Position numbers and translations under genes: made by a program. Below the pieces are notes generated by a model that was given only the letters and a program-made list of their open reading frames with translations, was not told the DNA's origin and ran no database searches. Positions 17,484-26,624 of a DNA stretch of 64,000 bases are shown here, piece by piece. This DNA is from Leptolyngbya sp. BC1307. GTDB lineage: Bacteria; Cyanobacteriota; Cyanobacteriia; Phormidesmidales; Phormidesmidaceae. Within the stretch, counting starts at the first letter, position 1. Each line of letters starts with the position of its first letter. The stretch spans positions 62,001-126,000 of the forward strand of contig NZ_NRTA01000003.1 in assembly GCF_002286735.1 (NCBI RefSeq). The letters run 5' to 3'.

Positions 17484-18784
17484 CTCGCAGCCCTTCGCCA
17501 GAAAATGGCCTCTTAATCAGATCCATTCACCTACGTGATCTGGATCATTTGGAGGCGGCTGGCGCAACCGAGATTGCCTCGCATGACACCGAAGCGCCAG
17601 AAATTGATCAGTACGTCAAGCAGATGCGCCGCTGGTATGGGCCGCTAAAGGCGCTGACGCTTTTTCCCAATCCGCTACAGCATGTCTTTTCGGCCTTTGT
17701 CGCCGAGGCCGAAGGCAACCTTCAGGGCATGATTCAGGTGTCGCCGTTTAACCGCACCCTGAGCACCTGGAAAATTGACCGAATGCTGGTTAATTTGGCC
17801 AAATCTGCTCAAGAATCTAGCAAAAAGGCTGATAGTGGCGAAGGCGGGCAGCTGCACTTAGGTCTAGACGTTGGCTCTCAGCTGCTGCGTCACTGCTTCA
17901 GCAGCATCCGAGAGGCTCAATACTGGATTAGCGAAACCGAAGTCAACGACAAGTTTGGCCTCTCTCTCTACCGGCACAATGGCTTCCAGCCGCTGGCCCG
18001 GGCGACTTACTGGTCCATTCAGCCAGAGCAGTTGGCCGCGCTCTCTGAGCGCGACCCGGCCCTGCCCAATCTGCTGCCGGTGAGCAATGCCGATGCTCAG
18101 CTGATCTATCAGCTAGAGACGGTCTCGGTGCCACCGCTGGTGCGTCAGGTACTCGACTACCAAATTCAAGACTTTAAGACGACGCTCACGGGTAAGCTAA
18201 AAAAGCGGATGACTCGCTGGGTCAACCGTGAAGAGACTGTCTCTGCTTACGTGTTTGAACCGCAGCGCAAGGCGGCTATTGGCTTTTTTGAGATTAAGCT
18301 GTGTCGTCACAGTACCGCCGCCCACAGCGCCAAGCTCACAGTGCATCCAGCCTATACCTGGCTCTATCCTGAGCTGATGGCGCAGATGGCGGGCGTGGTG
18401 CAGAAGTTTCCTAACCAGCCGCTGCAAATTACTTCGCTGGACTATCAGACTGAGCGAGAAGAGTATCTCCGGCAGATTGGGGCGCTAGAAATTGAGCACA
18501 CGCTGATGATGTCGCGTTCGGTATGGCATAAGGTGCGCGAGGCTAAATCAGGTGCGCTAGAAGGGTTGAAGCTACCGGATATGCTGCCAGGGCTGAAGCC
18601 GACCGGCAGCCCATTGCCGGGCCGTTTTTCTTGGCATGGGCCAGCGCTAGACAGTCCGTCGCGCGATGGCCTGTCTTGGGATGGGCTGGCCTGGGATCGG
18701 TTTTTCTTAGAGAGTATGTCGCAGCTCTCTTTAGACAAGCGCAGTGGCGATGCCGCTCACGAGGGAGAGGCCACGTCAGACTGA
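17480..18784 (+). CDS. GNAT-type N-acetyltransferase-like protein
   Basis: A 434-residue protein with a GNAT-like fold in its N-terminal half: LLIRSIHLRDLDHLE at the start, then FVAEAEGNLQGMIQVSPF and a paired helix that ends in GFQPLARATYW near residue 172. A second, weaker acetyltransferase-like region follows, and the C-terminus is a low-complexity proline/serine/tryptophan tail (about 365-434). It overlaps the CofE-like gene by 4 bp, so the two are probably co-translated. The substrate is unknown. Confidence 0.7.
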   Translation: MTRSPSPENGLLIRSIHLRDLDHLEAAGATEIASHDTEAPEIDQYVKQMRRWYGPLKALTLFPNPLQHVFSAFVAEAEGNLQGMIQVSPFNRTLSTWKIDRMLVNLAKSAQESSKKADSGEGGQLHLGLDVGSQLLRHCFSSIREAQYWISETEVNDKFGLSLYRHNGFQPLARATYWSIQPEQLAALSERDPALPNLLPVSNADAQLIYQLETVSVPPLVRQVLDYQIQDFKTTLTGKLKKRMTRWVNREETVSAYVFEPQRKAAIGFFEIKLCRHSTAAHSAKLTVHPAYTWLYPELMAQMAGVVQKFPNQPLQITSLDYQTEREEYLRQIGALEIEHTLMMSRSVWHKVREAKSGALEGLKLPDMLPGLKPTGSPLPGRFSWHGPALDSPSRDGLSWDGLAWDRFFLESMSQLSLDKRSGDAAHEGEATSD

Positions 18785-18806
18785 CGCTAAGGGTTTCGAT
18801 GAGGGT

Positions 18807-19286
18807 ATGGTTTCTGCACTGGGCTTGGATTTGGGGGCAAAGCGAATTGGGGTGGCGGGGTGTGATCGCACTGGCCTGATCGCGACTGGCCTCACCACCC
18901 TGCGGCGCACCTCATTTGACAGCATGGTCAACCCGCTGCGAGAGCTAATCCGGGCGCGGTCGGTTGAGGTGTTAGTGATCGGACTGCCCTACACCATGGA
19001 CGGGCAAATTGGCCGTCAGGCTAAGAAAATTCAAAAGTTAGCCTGCCGCCTGTCGCGATCGCTAGACCTACCGGTCGAATTTGTCGATGAGCGTTTGACC
19101 TCATTTCAGGCTGAGCAAATGCTGCTAGCAGAGCGGCGATCGCCCTCCAGGCACAAAGAACTGATTGACCGTAAGGCCGCCGCGATTATCTTACAGCAGT
19201 GGCTAGACAACCGGCGAGAGCGGTTCGATCAATCCTCTGATCAGCCCGTAGGCTTACCCTGCTCTGCCCACTCACTGATACCCTAG
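18807..19286 (+). CDS. ruvX: Holliday-junction resolvase-like RuvX (YqgF)
   Basis: An RNase H-fold nuclease of the YqgF/RuvX family, implicated in pre-16S rRNA 5'-end processing and Holliday-junction resolution. With the ATG at 18807 it has 159 residues and begins directly with the catalytic strand ALGLDLGAKRIGVA; the other conserved acidic positions lie in FVDERLTS and in the C-terminal IDRKAAAIILQQWLD. An earlier in-frame ATG (18744) lies inside the GNAT gene and adds a non-homologous 21 residues. Order ruvX - DUF3727 - mltG - yqeG - proB is a familiar cyanobacterial block. Confidence 0.95.
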   Translation: MVSALGLDLGAKRIGVAGCDRTGLIATGLTTLRRTSFDSMVNPLRELIRARSVEVLVIGLPYTMDGQIGRQAKKIQKLACRLSRSLDLPVEFVDERLTSFQAEQMLLAERRSPSRHKELIDRKAAAIILQQWLDNRRERFDQSSDQPVGLPCSAHSLIP

Positions 19287-19359
19287 TTGAAGCTCTCGTT
19301 AAAGCTTCCCGTTAAGGCCCAATCCGACATGCCCCTTGCTTACCTCAGGAGACGCTGCT

Positions 19360-19932
19360 ATGGAGTTTGATCCTAACCTGCTCGATGAGCCCGCTGAATA
19401 TCCGGTTGTGACGCTCACTGACGAAGACGAGCGGCTGCTACCTTGCTATGTTGAGAAAAGCATGGAGGTAGACGGGGAAGAGTATCTGCTGCTGCTGCCT
19501 GTCAACCTGCCGATTGAGATTTTTGTCTGGCAGGCCGATGAAGACGATAGCGAAGAAGAAGTCTTAGTTGACGTAGAAGAAGAAGAAATTGACGCGCTAT
19601 TTCCGTCAGCGCGGGCAGTACTCGCTGAGCTTGATCTGCTGCTAGAGCGCTCTGCCCACACGCTCACTGCCGCTGGTGACCTACCCGAAGCCGATGAGGA
19701 AGACTGCTTTTCTTTGGAAATTAGCGAGGAAGATAGCCCTGCTGCCACTGAAGATTTTCAAATGCTGGCGACTTTCTTCCACGACAACTCGCAGTACACA
19801 CTCTGTACACCGCTCGACCCGCTGCTGTTCTTTGCCCGTCGCCGTGAGGGGAAGGTAGAGCTAGTCGATCCAGAGGAGTTTCAAAAGATGCGATCGCAGC
19901 TAGAAGACAAGCTGTTTGACGTTTTAGACTGA
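19360..19932 (+). CDS. DUF3727 domain protein
   Basis: A very acidic 190-residue protein conserved across cyanobacteria and found in chloroplasts. The first 60 residues contain the VTLTDEDERLLPCYVE and LLLPVNLPIEIF segments typical of DUF3727; the middle is an Asp/Glu-rich stretch; the C-terminal part (about 130-185) carries YTLCTPLDPLLFFARR. The ATG at 19360 has an AGGAGA ribosome-binding site about 8 bp upstream and is preferred over an upstream frame extension. The function is unknown; placement between ruvX and mltG is conserved. Confidence 0.88.
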   Translation: MEFDPNLLDEPAEYPVVTLTDEDERLLPCYVEKSMEVDGEEYLLLLPVNLPIEIFVWQADEDDSEEEVLVDVEEEEIDALFPSARAVLAELDLLLERSAHTLTAAGDLPEADEEDCFSLEISEEDSPAATEDFQMLATFFHDNSQYTLCTPLDPLLFFARRREGKVELVDPEEFQKMRSQLEDKLFDVLD

Positions 19933-19998
19933 CCCCTTACACTAGAGTTTGTAAAAAGTGGCCCTACCTCAAAGAGCTGCCTCCTTTCACTATGACCT

Positions 19999-21072
19999 GT
20001 GAACATGCCCATAAATATGCGTAGTTCAAAACGTCTTTTTTTAATCGTGCTGCTGACGCTGGCAGGCTTAGTTGCGGGTCAAAGCTGGGCCTGGTGGAGC
20101 TGGGCTAGGTCGCCAGTCGCCGAGGAGCCGACTTCCAAAGAAAACTTCGTGCAGGTGCAAATACCCGAAGGCACCGCCTCTAATCAGATCGGGCAAATCT
20201 TAGAAACTGCTGGCCTAATCCGCTCAACGACTGCTTGGAAGCTGCTGGGCCGGTGGAGGTCATTTCGCAATGCAGAGGGAGGCTTTCAAGCGGGCAGCTA
20301 CGTCATCTCCCCCAGCCAGAGCCTGCAAGATATTGCCGATACCATTTGGGATGGCGATGTGGTGCAGGTGAGCTTTACAATTCCAGAGGGCTGGAACCGC
20401 GAGCGCATGGCTGCAGAGTTCGAGGCCCAGAATTTGGTGCTCGCCGCAGACTTTTTAGCGGCTACTGAAAATATTCCCTACGAGCGCTTTCCCTGGCTAC
20501 CTGAGGGCATTCCTCATTTGGAGGGCTTTTTATACCCTAATACCTACCAGATTGGTAGCGCTGCTGTCACGGCAGAAAGCCTAGTTGATGTCATGCTCAG
20601 ACAGTTTGAGGAAGTTGCTCTGCCTCTCTACCAGGATCAGCCTAGCCGATATAACCTTCTAGACTGGGTAACCCTGGCCAGTATTGTAGAAAAAGAGGCC
20701 GTCGTTGCCGACGAGCGCGACCAGATTGCCAGCGTATTTGCTCGCCGATTAGAAGAGGGCATGACGCTAGGCTCTGACCCGACAGTGGAATATGGCTTGG
20801 GCATCGTTCAAACTCCGGAAAACCCGCTGACGTATGCTCAGGTAGAGACGCCTAATCCTTACAATACCTATATCAATGCAGGGCTGACGCCGACGCCCAT
20901 CGCTAGCCCCGGCATAAAGAGCTTACAAGCCGCCGTTGATCCGGGCCCGACCGATTTTCTCTACTTTGTCGCTCGCTATGACGGCACCCATGTCTTTAGC
21001 CGCACACTCGGCGAACATGAGTCCGCTCAGAATAAAATTCGCGATCGCGTTGAGGCCGAATCCGATGGCTAG
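19999..21072 (+). CDS. mltG: endolytic murein transglycosylase MltG
   Basis: A single-pass inner-membrane lytic transglycosylase that cuts nascent glycan strands and so terminates peptidoglycan synthesis. The membrane anchor lies at about 11-33, a LysM-like segment at 50-110 and the YceG domain after that. The catalytic Glu is in ASIVEKEA (Glu231), and the family ending GLTPTPIASPG plus FLYFVARYDGTHVFSRT is intact. The 357 residues are normal. Three in-frame starts are close together (GTG 19999, ATG 20005, ATG 20017), and the sequence does not clearly favour one. Confidence 0.96.
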   Translation: MNMPINMRSSKRLFLIVLLTLAGLVAGQSWAWWSWARSPVAEEPTSKENFVQVQIPEGTASNQIGQILETAGLIRSTTAWKLLGRWRSFRNAEGGFQAGSYVISPSQSLQDIADTIWDGDVVQVSFTIPEGWNRERMAAEFEAQNLVLAADFLAATENIPYERFPWLPEGIPHLEGFLYPNTYQIGSAAVTAESLVDVMLRQFEEVALPLYQDQPSRYNLLDWVTLASIVEKEAVVADERDQIASVFARRLEEGMTLGSDPTVEYGLGIVQTPENPLTYAQVETPNPYNTYINAGLTPTPIASPGIKSLQAAVDPGPTDFLYFVARYDGTHVFSRTLGEHESAQNKIRDRVEAESDG

Positions 21073-21145
21073 TTGCTTCAAAGCTGGTTAGCCCGCTAAA
21101 TTACCCCGACCGATACGCGCCTTTGTCCCCTTCATCTGCCCTGCT

Positions 21146-21679
21146 ATGAGCTGGATCAATCTCCTACAGCCCGACTTAATCGTCAGTAATTCGGTTTTGG
21201 GCATCACCCCTAAGATGGTGCGCGACTATGGCATCAAAGGGCTGGTGCTCGATGTAGATGAAACCATCATCCCCATCGGCAAAATACAGCTCGACCCGGC
21301 TGTACGGACTTGGGCGGAGGAAATTCAGTCGGTGGTGCCGCTTTCTCTAGTCAGCAACAACGTGGGCTATGAGCGGATTCGCAAAATCGCGCTGGGCATG
21401 GCTCATGGCGCAGACGTGCCCTTTACAGCCAGCGCGGGCAAACCCTCCCGACGCAAGCTGCGCAAGGCAGCGACGGCGATGGATTTACCCTTTGAGCAGA
21501 TTGCGATGGTGGGCGATCGCCTCTTCACAGACGTTTTAGCAGGCAACCGATTAGGGCTATTCACTATTTTGGTGCAGCCGATGCTAGAGCCCAACTCTAA
21601 AGATCCGAGAAATCTGCTGCGCAATGCGGAGTTTTGGATTTCCCGGCAGCTAGGCATTACCCTGACGGCGACGCTTTAA
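21146..21679 (+). CDS. YqeG-family HAD IIIA phosphatase
   Basis: A 177-residue haloacid-dehalogenase-superfamily protein of the YqeG type. Motif I is VLDVDETIIP, motif II lies in LVSNN, the lysine of motif III in the SAGKPSRRKL stretch, and motif IV is MVGDRLFTDVLAGN. The family includes phosphatidylglycerophosphate phosphatases of the Gep4/PTPMT type, so a role in phosphatidylglycerol synthesis for thylakoids is plausible but not shown here. The stop is 3 bp before the proB start, so the two are probably one transcript. Confidence 0.88.
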   Translation: MSWINLLQPDLIVSNSVLGITPKMVRDYGIKGLVLDVDETIIPIGKIQLDPAVRTWAEEIQSVVPLSLVSNNVGYERIRKIALGMAHGADVPFTASAGKPSRRKLRKAATAMDLPFEQIAMVGDRLFTDVLAGNRLGLFTILVQPMLEPNSKDPRNLLRNAEFWISRQLGITLTATL

Positions 21680-21682
21680 GCC

Positions 21683-22789
21683 ATGCCTCAGTACACGCTG
21701 GTGGTCAAAATTGGCACTTCAAGCCTTACCCGCGCCGACACTGGCAAGCTGGCGCTGGCAACCATTGGCAGATTAGTCGAGACTCTTTGTCAACTTCAGC
21801 AGCTGGGTCATCGAGTGATTTTGGTGTCTTCTGGGGCAGTCGGAGTGGGGTGCGCCCGTTTGGGTATTACTCAACGGCCCAAGACGATGGCGCTCAAACA
21901 GGCCGTTGCGGCAGTGGGTCAGGGCCGGCTGATACGAATCTATGACGATTTTTTTACCGCGCTCACGCAGCCGATTGCTCAGGTGCTGCTAACTCGTAGC
22001 GATTTGGCTCAGCGATCGCGCTACGTCAACAGCTACCGCACTTTTCGCCAGTTAATGAAGCTGGGCGTGATTCCTATCGTCAATGAAAATGATACCGTCG
22101 CCACGGACGAACTGAAGTTTGGCGATAACGACACGCTCTCGGCACTCGTTGCTAGCCTGGTGGCGGCTGACTATCTATTTTTGCTTACCGATGTCGATCA
22201 GCTCTATTCTGCTGACCCTCGGCAAAACCCTCTGGCGCAGCCAATCAGCCGGGTGCGCCAAATCGATCAGCTAGAGGCTGAGGTTGGGGCCGCCGGTTCG
22301 AGTTGGGGCACAGGTGGTATGTCCACTAAAATAGAAGCGGCTCGAATTGCGATCGCCGCTGGCACGCACACTGTGATCACGCAAGGCCAAACGCCCGAAA
22401 ATATTCTCAAGGTTTTGCAGGGCGAGCCCATCGGCACCCTCTTTGAAGCGCAGGCTAGCAAGTCAACAGCCCGCAAACGCTGGATTGCAGGCAGCATCGT
22501 CCCTGCCGGACGGATCTACTTAGATGCGGGTGCCGCCGCCGCCATTCGCACTGCCGGTAAATCGCTGCTGCCCGCTGGCATCACTGAAGTAGAAGGCGAA
22601 TTTGCCTCACAAGATGCTGTTTTGCTCTGCGATCGCAGCGGCCAGGAAATCGCTCGCGGCCTAGTCAACTACAGCGATAGCGAACTACGCAAAATCTGCG
22701 GTCATCGCTCTGCCGATATTGCCGGTTTGCTTGGATATGCCGGAGCCGAGACGGTCGTTCACCGGGATAACCTGGTACTCGCACCGTGA
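21683..22789 (+). CDS. proB: glutamate 5-kinase
   Basis: Phosphorylates glutamate to gamma-glutamyl phosphate, the feedback-regulated first step of proline synthesis. The amino-acid-kinase domain fills residues 1-255 with [10 protein letters not shown] at the N-terminus, NENDTVA and [12 protein letters not shown] in the middle and [11 protein letters not shown] near 210. A C-terminal PUA domain (about 270-355) is present, as in the long bacterial form. It starts 3 bp after yqeG. No proA lies in the window. Confidence 0.97.
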   Translation: MPQYTLVVKIGTSSLTRADTGKLALATIGRLVETLCQLQQLGHRVILVSSGAVGVGCARLGITQRPKTMALKQAVAAVGQGRLIRIYDDFFTALTQPIAQVLLTRSDLAQRSRYVNSYRTFRQLMKLGVIPIVNENDTVATDELKFGDNDTLSALVASLVAADYLFLLTDVDQLYSADPRQNPLAQPISRVRQIDQLEAEVGAAGSSWGTGGMSTKIEAARIAIAAGTHTVITQGQTPENILKVLQGEPIGTLFEAQASKSTARKRWIAGSIVPAGRIYLDAGAAAAIRTAGKSLLPAGITEVEGEFASQDAVLLCDRSGQEIARGLVNYSDSELRKICGHRSADIAGLLGYAGAETVVHRDNLVLAP

Positions 22790-22933
22790 AACGGCTGTAC
22801 TAGGCAGACCGTATAAAGCAGATGTATGAAGCAAATATATGAAGCTGCGGTTTACTTGTCAGGGAACCATAGCGATCGCCAGCAAATGCATTAGACTGCG
22901 CGTGTAAAGCGCTGAGATACTTTTCGACTTACC

Positions 22934-23980
22934 ATGGCGATCGCTTCTTCTCCCACACCTAACGCTTCAACCCATTCTTCTCGAAAACCGGCTGTGCTGG
23001 TCACTGGCGGCGCTGGCTACATCGGCGCTCATGCTGTCTTGGCGCTAGAAGCCGCAGGCTATCAAACCGTCATCTTAGACAACTTGGAATATGGCCATCA
23101 AGATTTAGCCAAGCGCCATCTCAAGGCCGAACTCGTCGTCGGCGATACGACTGATCGGCCTCTATTAGACCGGCTGTTTAGCACTTACAACTTTGCTGCG
23201 GTGATGCACTTTGCCGCTTACATCGCAGTCGGCGAATCGGTCAGTGAGCCCGCCAAATACTACCGCAACAACGTATACGGCACGCTCAATTTACTAGAAG
23301 CGATGGTGGCAGCGGGCGTCAAGCGGCTGGTCTTCTCTTCTACCTGCGCTATCTATGGCCCGCCAAAAACGGTGCCAATTCCTGAAGATCACCCGCAAAA
23401 CCCGATCAGCCCCTATGCCACCAGCAAGCTGATGGTCGAAAAAATGCTGCTCGACTTTCAATCCGCCTACGGTTTGCAGTCGGTGTGCTTTCGCTACTTC
23501 AATGCGGCTGGCGCTGACCCGCAGGGCCGTCTGGGAGAAGACCATAGCCCCGAGACTCACCTGATTCCGCTGGTATTGTTCACGGCTTTGGGCAAGCGCG
23601 AGTCGGTGTCTATTTTTGGCAGCGACTATGAAACCCGCGATGGCACCTGCATCCGCGACTATATTCACGTGAGCGACTTAGCCGATGCCCACGTCAAGGG
23701 GCTAGAGTACCTGCTGGAGGGCGGCGAAACCTCATTTTTTAACCTGGGGAATGGCAGCGGCTTTACTGTTAAAGAAGTGATTGAGACAGCTCGGCGGGTG
23801 ACCGGACGGGAGATTGTGGCGGTGCCGTGCGATCGCCGCCCTGGAGATCCGCCGAGCTTGGTCGGTACTAGCGAACGGGCGCAGCAGGTCTTAAACTGGC
23901 AGCCTCAGTACCCTGATTTAGAAAATATCATCACGCACGCCTGGCAGTGGCATCAGCAGCGGCATGGCGATCGCACTTGA
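22934..23980 (+). CDS. galE: UDP-glucose 4-epimerase
   Basis: NAD-dependent interconversion of UDP-glucose and UDP-galactose for glycolipid and polysaccharide synthesis; galactolipids dominate cyanobacterial thylakoids. An extended SDR protein of 348 residues: GGAGYIG nucleotide motif at 25-31 after a short polar N-terminus, the SSTCAIYG catalytic strand and the YATSK Tyr/Lys pair, then CIRDYIHVSDLADAH near 240. It is monocistronic, separated from proB by 144 bp and convergent with msrA. Confidence 0.95.
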   Translation: MAIASSPTPNASTHSSRKPAVLVTGGAGYIGAHAVLALEAAGYQTVILDNLEYGHQDLAKRHLKAELVVGDTTDRPLLDRLFSTYNFAAVMHFAAYIAVGESVSEPAKYYRNNVYGTLNLLEAMVAAGVKRLVFSSTCAIYGPPKTVPIPEDHPQNPISPYATSKLMVEKMLLDFQSAYGLQSVCFRYFNAAGADPQGRLGEDHSPETHLIPLVLFTALGKRESVSIFGSDYETRDGTCIRDYIHVSDLADAHVKGLEYLLEGGETSFFNLGNGSGFTVKEVIETARRVTGREIVAVPCDRRPGDPPSLVGTSERAQQVLNWQPQYPDLENIITHAWQWHQQRHGDRT

Positions 23981-23999
23981 CCCTTTAGATTAAAGTCAT

Positions 24000-24032
24000 A
24001 AAAAAACGGGTGCAGATCAACTATCTGCACCC
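24000..24032 (-). terminator. intrinsic terminator of msrA
   Basis: A perfect 10-bp stem, GGGTGCAGAT (24008-24017) with ATCTGCACCC (24023-24032) around a 5-nt loop, is followed on the minus strand by seven T (24000-24006). It lies 30 bp after the msrA stop. On the plus strand the A-run precedes the stem, so it may also slow polymerase coming from galE, but the canonical orientation is for msrA. Confidence 0.93.
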
Positions 24033-24061
24033 ATTCGTGTCAAGCGAGCAGGCAAGTGCCC

Positions 24062-24727
24062 CTACGAGGCAGCCGCCACCCCAATCGGGCAGGCAACGTT
24101 AGTACCGCCCAAGCCACAGTAGCCACCCGGATTTTTCGCCAGATACTGCTGATGATAGTCTTCAGCGTAGTAAAACTCAGGTGCAGGCATAACTTCGGTC
24201 GTGATGTTGCCGTAGCCTGCTTCGTTGAGCACCTGCTGATACATCACCTTCGACTCTTTCGCGGCTTCTAGCTGCGCGTCGGAGTAGGTGTAAACGCCAG
24301 AACGGTACTGAGTGCCCGTGTCGTTGCCCTGACGCATACCCTGAGTTGGGTTGTGGCTCTCCCAAAATAACTTGAGTAGCGCTTCGTAGCTGATAACTTT
24401 AGGATCGTAAATGACGCGCACGACTTCGTTGTGGCCCGTCATACCAGAGCAGACTTCCCGGTAAGTAGGGTTTGGCGTAGAGCCCGCTGCATAGCCGACA
24501 GATGTGCTGTGCACGCCATCAGCCTGCCAAAACTTGCGCTCTGCGCCCCAGAAGCAGCCCAGGCCAAACATCGCCGTTTCTAACCCTGCCGGAAAAGGTG
24601 GCTTGAGGGCGTTGCCATTGATAAAGTGCTTAGCGGGCACTGGCATTTCCTTTGCCCGACCCGGCAGCGCGTCGTCGGGGCTGGGGAGCGTGTCTTTTTT
24701 GCCGGTTCCAAGTCCAAAAAATGCCAT
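24062..24727 (-). CDS. msrA: peptide-methionine (S)-S-oxide reductase
   Basis: Repairs oxidised methionine in proteins. It has 221 residues with the catalytic cysteine in GCFWGAE near residue 58, the [12 protein letters not shown] segment, and the HNPTQ and GTQYRSG stretches that shape the active site. The C-terminal [14 protein letters not shown] supplies recycling cysteines. A leader of about 45 residues precedes the core, as in many cyanobacterial MsrA. Monocistronic, with a strong terminator. Confidence 0.97.
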   Translation of the reverse strand: MAFFGLGTGKKDTLPSPDDALPGRAKEMPVPAKHFINGNALKPPFPAGLETAMFGLGCFWGAERKFWQADGVHSTSVGYAAGSTPNPTYREVCSGMTGHNEVVRVIYDPKVISYEALLKLFWESHNPTQGMRQGNDTGTQYRSGVYTYSDAQLEAAKESKVMYQQVLNEAGYGNITTEVMPAPEFYYAEDYHQQYLAKNPGGYCGLGGTNVACPIGVAAAS

Positions 24728-24951
24728 AAATTTCTTCTCTAATTAAATAGTGCGACCTATCTCAGTGGAGACAAGTTCGTCTGTACTGTACTGTTGATTT
24801 TAGCGCGGTATAATTGGCTGCGCAGTCGGCAAAACCGTACAGATGAGCCCGATTCAGACAGATGAAATGTTAAATCCTCTGTGCCTGCTGACTCACTGGC
24901 CTGAAGATCGAGGAAAATATAAGCCTATCAATTGTCAGAGCCAGCTTCTCT

Positions 24952-25674
24952 ATGGATCGATTCAGAGTCGAGGTCATTTCTAAAACCCCCAACCCTCAGC
25001 AGACAATTTACGCAGCCATGCACCAGGACTACGCCGAGGCGTTTGTCTGGGATCAGCGCGGCGAATGGCCCTCAGAAGAAAAAGCAGGCGATCTCGTCAT
25101 TCGCAACTTGCTCAAAGGCGGACGTGGTCACTACGGCCCGCTAGAGCACCCCCAAATCGTCTTAAACTGCGGCTTTTTTCCCCATTCCACCATGCAGCAA
25201 ATCCGAACTCATCGCGTCGGGTTGAGCTTTGATGTCCAGTCCTTTCGGTATACAGGTTCTAGAATTCTGGATGTAGCGCTGGGGAAGGCCGACGTTGAAG
25301 ATGTGTTTTATCTGCGCCCGCTAGGGGCTTACACTGACCGCCAGGGCAAAAAGTACGACTATACTGAGGCGCTGCGTCAGCAGGATCTCGATTGGTGCTT
25401 GCAAGGGGCTCAGCGGTATAAGACCCGGATTGATCAGGGCTTCTCAGAAGAACATGCGCGCGGGCTGATCCCGTTTGATGTGCGGCAGCATTGGGTGGTC
25501 TCGGCTAATGCTCGCTCGCTGATGCACCTGCTAGACCTGCGCTGGAAAGCCGACGCTCAGCTCGAAGCGCAAAAGCTGTGTGAGGCGATTTGGCCACATT
25601 TTCAAGCGTGGGTGCCAGCGATCGCTCAGTGGTACGAGACCAACCGTCTCAAAAAAGCTCGCCTATCTCCCTAA
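24952..25674 (+). CDS. thyX: FAD-dependent thymidylate synthase
   Basis: Makes dTMP from dUMP using methylene-tetrahydrofolate, FAD and NADPH; replaces ThyA. The 240 residues match the family. The ThyX signature, usually written RHRxxSxNxxSxRY, reads THRVGLSFDVQSFRY at 86-100, so the first arginine is Thr and the Asn is Asp; I recall this as the normal form in cyanobacterial ThyX rather than damage. The conserved C-terminal SANARSLMHLLDLR is present. No thyA was seen. It is followed by a long non-coding region before sigA. Confidence 0.95.
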   Translation: MDRFRVEVISKTPNPQQTIYAAMHQDYAEAFVWDQRGEWPSEEKAGDLVIRNLLKGGRGHYGPLEHPQIVLNCGFFPHSTMQQIRTHRVGLSFDVQSFRYTGSRILDVALGKADVEDVFYLRPLGAYTDRQGKKYDYTEALRQQDLDWCLQGAQRYKTRIDQGFSEEHARGLIPFDVRQHWVVSANARSLMHLLDLRWKADAQLEAQKLCEAIWPHFQAWVPAIAQWYETNRLKKARLSP

Positions 25675-25752
25675 TCAAAGTCAGTAAGTTCGAAGAGATC
25701 TTGGTCAATTGGGTTAGCGGTTCGTCGCCTTACTTTTGTTCACAATAGGTTG

Positions 25753-25782
25753 TTTAAAGCGGCACTTCTGCGTCGCTTTAAA
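25753..25782. other. inverted repeat downstream of thyX
   Basis: TTTAAAGCG (25753-25761) and CGCTTTAAA (25774-25782) are perfect 9-bp complements around 12 nt. The plus strand has only a short T-run after the stem, so terminator activity for thyX is possible but weak. Confidence 0.55.
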
Positions 25783-25788
25783 TTTCCG

Positions 25789-25815
25789 ATAAACTAATAT
25801 ATGGCATTAGTTTAT
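25789..25815. other. second inverted repeat downstream of thyX
   Basis: ATAAACTAAT (25789-25798) and ATTAGTTTAT (25806-25815) are perfect 10-bp complements around 7 nt, immediately after the previous repeat. It is AT-rich and symmetric, so it could be a protein-binding operator as well as an RNA hairpin. Confidence 0.55.
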
Positions 25816-26418
25816 CTAATGACTGAACGGTCACTACGCGCCTAACTTTAAGCCATGTAAAGTAAAACTTTGTAGTTACTCATTTGAGGTAGACAAGCAT
25901 GAGAGCACTAGGCCACTTCCGCCACTCACATATCTCAATATATAGATAGCGACCATGCTTACCATAGATATGGCAGCAGTCTGTACAGCAGGCTTCTCAG
26001 CGGTTTGCCTGATCAGGCGGTGACTCAAAATATACAAGCGACACCCAAAGAAACTTCAAAGCATCTGGTCGATTTCTCTCAGCTCGTGTTAACACTGTAA
26101 AGACATCAAGGGATCATTAAAACTCCGATAGTGGAACCATAGGTGGTGAATTTCTGTCTAGAAAGCTACAATCTATGGGGTTCCGAAAAGAATGGTTAAA
26201 CTTTATTGATTGAACGGATAGCCTCTTTTCTGCACAACCACATGAGTAATTTGACTAACTTGACTCAGTATCTACTCACTCAGTTCAGCAATTTTCCGGA
26301 GGCGCGTTTTTGCGCACGCATCTAGGCATATATTGTTTACATAAAGTCTGATCAAGTATCATCACTGATCAGTAGTCCTAAGCGGCTCAGTCTGATCGAA
26401 TCGGCCACCGGCTTACAT

Positions 26419-26446
26419 ACCCATCGGTAACAACCCATCGGTAAAA
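26419..26446. repeat. 14-bp tandem duplication in the sigA leader
   Basis: Two 14-bp units start at 26419 and 26433, both ACCCATCGGTAA plus two bases; they differ at one position. One of the series of short-period duplications in this window. Confidence 0.85.
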
Positions 26447-26624
26447 AGATATTGCGATCGCCAGACATAACCGTGCCCAGACACCGACTTTGTAGATAGA
26501 TGCCTAAAAAGCCTTATGGAATGTGTTGAGGAGCCATCGGACTCCAATCTTGTTGAGGGGCTACTGAGCTTCAATTGATTACATCTGACCTGTCACACAT
26601 AAGAAGGAGCGAGAGGAAAGCGGC

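Larger units (their letters stand above)
25675..26624. other. 950 bp non-coding region upstream of the principal sigma factor gene
   Basis: No gene is visible. Just after thyX lie two perfect inverted repeats (25753-25782 and 25789-25815). Further on there are a palindrome ACTGATCAGT at 26364-26373, a 14-bp duplication at 26419-26446, and two TTGAGG.GC direct repeats near 26527 and 26554. GAAGGAGCGAG just before the sigA ATG is a good ribosome-binding site. Long upstream regions with several promoters are typical of housekeeping sigma genes in cyanobacteria; a specific promoter could not be assigned. Confidence 0.5.

Noticed and set aside
24952-25674. Damaged ThyX signature (THR for RHR)
   Set aside because: I recall this form as normal in cyanobacterial ThyX, and the rest of the protein is intact.
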